From positions 332,210 through 396,209 of the forward strand of contig NZ_HE978575.1 in the NCBI RefSeq assembly GCF_000311845.1: a stretch of 64,000 nucleotides of DNA, in the 5' to 3' direction. Every line of letters begins with the position of its first letter. Position 1 is the stretch's first letter. The translations under genes were made by a program, and so were the position numbers. Of the stretch, positions 62,903 through 64,000 are shown piece by piece. The notes beneath the pieces were generated by a model. That model ran no database searches. It saw only the letters and a list, made by a program, of their open reading frames with translations, and was not told the origin of the DNA. The DNA comes from Enorma massiliensis phI (GTDB lineage: Bacteria > Actinomycetota > Coriobacteriia > Coriobacteriales > Coriobacteriaceae).

Positions 62903-63180
62903 ATGGGACATCCGTCGCCCAAGTATTCAGCAGAGCTCAAGCAGCAGGCGGTGAGGCTGCACGGGGAGCGGGGCGGCACCTACGCGGAGACCGCCCGCGA
63001 GCCCGGCGTCGACCCGGGGAGCCTGTCGGACTGGGTCAAGAGGCCGACGCCGCGCAGGCGCCGGCAGGGGACAACCCCTTCCAGATGGCGGAGGACCTCC
63101 GCAGGCTGAGGCGCGGGAACGAACGGCTGAAGAGGGAGAACGGGATGCTTTTAAAAGCGAGCGCCTTCTTCGCCGGCAGG
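62903..63180 (+). pseudogene. IS3 orfA (helix-turn-helix), with one-base deletion
   Basis: ATG 62903: HPSPKYSAELKQQAVRLHGE and EPGVDPGSLSDWVKR, the IS3 OrfA helix-turn-helix. At 63041-63046 (AGGCC) the frame is lost and stops at 63109. One base to the left the homology goes on as NPFQMAEDLRRLRRGNERLK then RENGMLLKASAFFAGRQ, the leucine-zipper end. One missing G explains this. The intended end overlaps orfB by minus-one slippage. Confidence 0.8.
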
Positions 63181-63185
63181 CAGCT

Positions 63186-64000
63186 GTGGGCTCGCAGGCG
63201 GAGAGGGCGAAGTTTGCTTTCATCCTGCTCAACGAGGGCGCCTGGAGCATATCCGAGATGTGCGCGGCCCTCCATGTCGCCAGGCAGGGCCACCGCGCAT
63301 GGAGAAAGCGGCCGCCGAGCGCGCACGACCTGCGCGACGCCGAGCTGGCCGCGGCGATCTCCGAGATATACACCGCCAGCCGCGGCATCTACGGCGCTCC
63401 CAAGGTCTTCGCCGAGCTCAGGCGCTCCGGCGAGCGCACGTCGCGCAAGCGCGTGGCGCGCATCATGCGCGAGAGCGGCCGGGCCGGCACCACCAGAGGC
63501 GGCTCCAGGCGCCCGAGGAGCGCGGCCAAACCGGCCGCCCCGCAGGCCAACACCGCGCCCGACCTGGTGCGCCGGGAATTCTGCGCGGACGGCCCGAACC
63601 GCGCGTGGTTCGCCGACATCACCTATGCGAGGACCCATCGGGGCCGGATCTACCCGGCGGTCGTCATGGACATACGGTCGCGCGGGATCGTCGGCTGGTC
63701 CATGGCGCCGCGCATGGCCGCCGAGCTCGCCGACGACGCGCTCAGGATGGCGATCGCGAGGCGGCGCCCGCCGAGGGGCCGCATCCACCATTCGGACCAC
63801 GGCTCCCAGTGCACGTCGCTCCTGCTCGGGAAGACGATGCGCGCCGCGGGCATCAGGCCCTCCATGGGCCCCGTGTCGTCGCCGTGGGACAACGCCGCGA
63901 CGGGGTCGCTCATGGGGCCCATCAGGGCCGAGTGCGTGCACGCCCGCACGTTCGAGACGCGCGATCAGGCGGCGCTGGAGATATTCGACTACATCGAGTG
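63186..64000 (+). CDS. IS3 orfB transposase (3' partial)
   Basis: Open to the window end, about 271 codons. IS150/IS3-type integrase core: ASRGIYGAPKVFAELRR, first Asp in NRAWFADITYART, second Asp in HHSDHGSQ, and Glu in IRAECVH. GTG 63186 is only nominal; OrfB is normally made by minus-one frameshift from orfA at TTTTAAAAG. With orfA broken, this copy is likely defective unless helped in trans. Confidence 0.9.
   Translation, partial: MGSQAERAKFAFILLNEGAWSISEMCAALHVARQGHRAWRKRPPSAHDLRDAELAAAISEIYTASRGIYGAPKVFAELRRSGERTSRKRVARIMRESGRAGTTRGGSRRPRSAAKPAAPQANTAPDLVRREFCADGPNRAWFADITYARTHRGRIYPAVVMDIRSRGIVGWSMAPRMAAELADDALRMAIARRRPPRGRIHHSDHGSQCTSLLLGKTMRAAGIRPSMGPVSSPWDNAATGSLMGPIRAECVHARTFETRDQAALEIFDYIE

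Larger units (their letters stand above)
62827..64000 (+). mobile_element. IS3-family insertion sequence (right end outside window)
   Basis: Starts near TGAATCTCCCCCCG inside the ABC gene. It carries orfA and orfB in the usual order with a TTTTAAAAG slip site at about 63150-63157. The right end and target repeat are not in the window. Confidence 0.85.

Noticed and set aside
1..64000. CRISPR array
   Set aside because: No regularly spaced identical repeats with unique spacers; the tandem repeats at 14010 and 53281 are degenerate and too few.

Overview
The window is GC-rich, densely coded DNA from an actinomycete of class Coriobacteriia, most like Collinsella. This placement is inference. It rests on the Veg-IspE gene pair, a LuxR regulator fused to a many-helix membrane domain, an M20 amidase/YfcC pair, and a lysyl-tRNA synthetase carrying a C-terminal tRNA-binding domain. 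No rRNA gene is present to confirm it.

Positions 1-40893 are mostly core chromosome. In order: the 3' part of gatB (with an unusual Ala-rich insert), an AlbA_2-type protein, ssrA (tmRNA), a patatin-like lipase and an NADH oxidase. An arginine operon follows (argC-argJ-argB-argD, with an ArgR-like site in front), then tRNA-Val, a HAD phosphatase and murI, then rph, rdgB-dtd and veg-ispE. Next come tRNA-Pro, a membrane LuxR regulator, an M20 amidohydrolase with a YfcC carrier, tatA, greA, lysS, a frameshifted zinc-ribbon membrane protein, a polyferredoxin and ychF. The stretch ends with a degenerate HAD-like gene divergent from a small XRE regulator, asparaginase, a phosphonate-type ABC transporter (phnD-C-E-E), two metal-dependent phosphoesterases and guaA. 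Several intergenic spaces hold strong inverted-repeat elements. Two families occur twice each: 1797-1864 with 16678-16743, and 30385-30583 with 37068-37299.

Positions 40906-55603 are an accessory island. It holds an HNH nuclease, an IS21-family element with a frameshifted istA that cuts an XRE gene, and a defence-type operon of three overlapping genes: AbiEi antitoxin, AbiEii nucleotidyltransferase toxin and a 1219-residue STAND-like NTPase with a possible nuclease N-terminus. A clean promoter overlapped by an inverted repeat sits in front of that operon. Three tightly packed methyltransferases follow, then scraps of a second AbiEii and of an Abi_2 protein, a DUF4143 ATPase preceded by three repeated operator-like palindromes, and a deleted metal P-type ATPase.

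Positions 55681-64000 carry a BAAT-like hydrolase, then a metal-handling cluster read leftward: HMA-domain protein, DUF6796-like membrane protein, PacL-like small protein and a CtpC-like P1B-ATPase. The PacL leader could fold in two mutually exclusive ways, one of which hides its ribosome site. An AraC regulator is divergent from a siderophore-type ABC transporter, which is cut by an IS3-family element running off the window end.

The best candidate for an undescribed system is the AbiEi-AbiEii-STAND operon at 44718-49933. The dispersed palindromic elements and the PacL leader come next.
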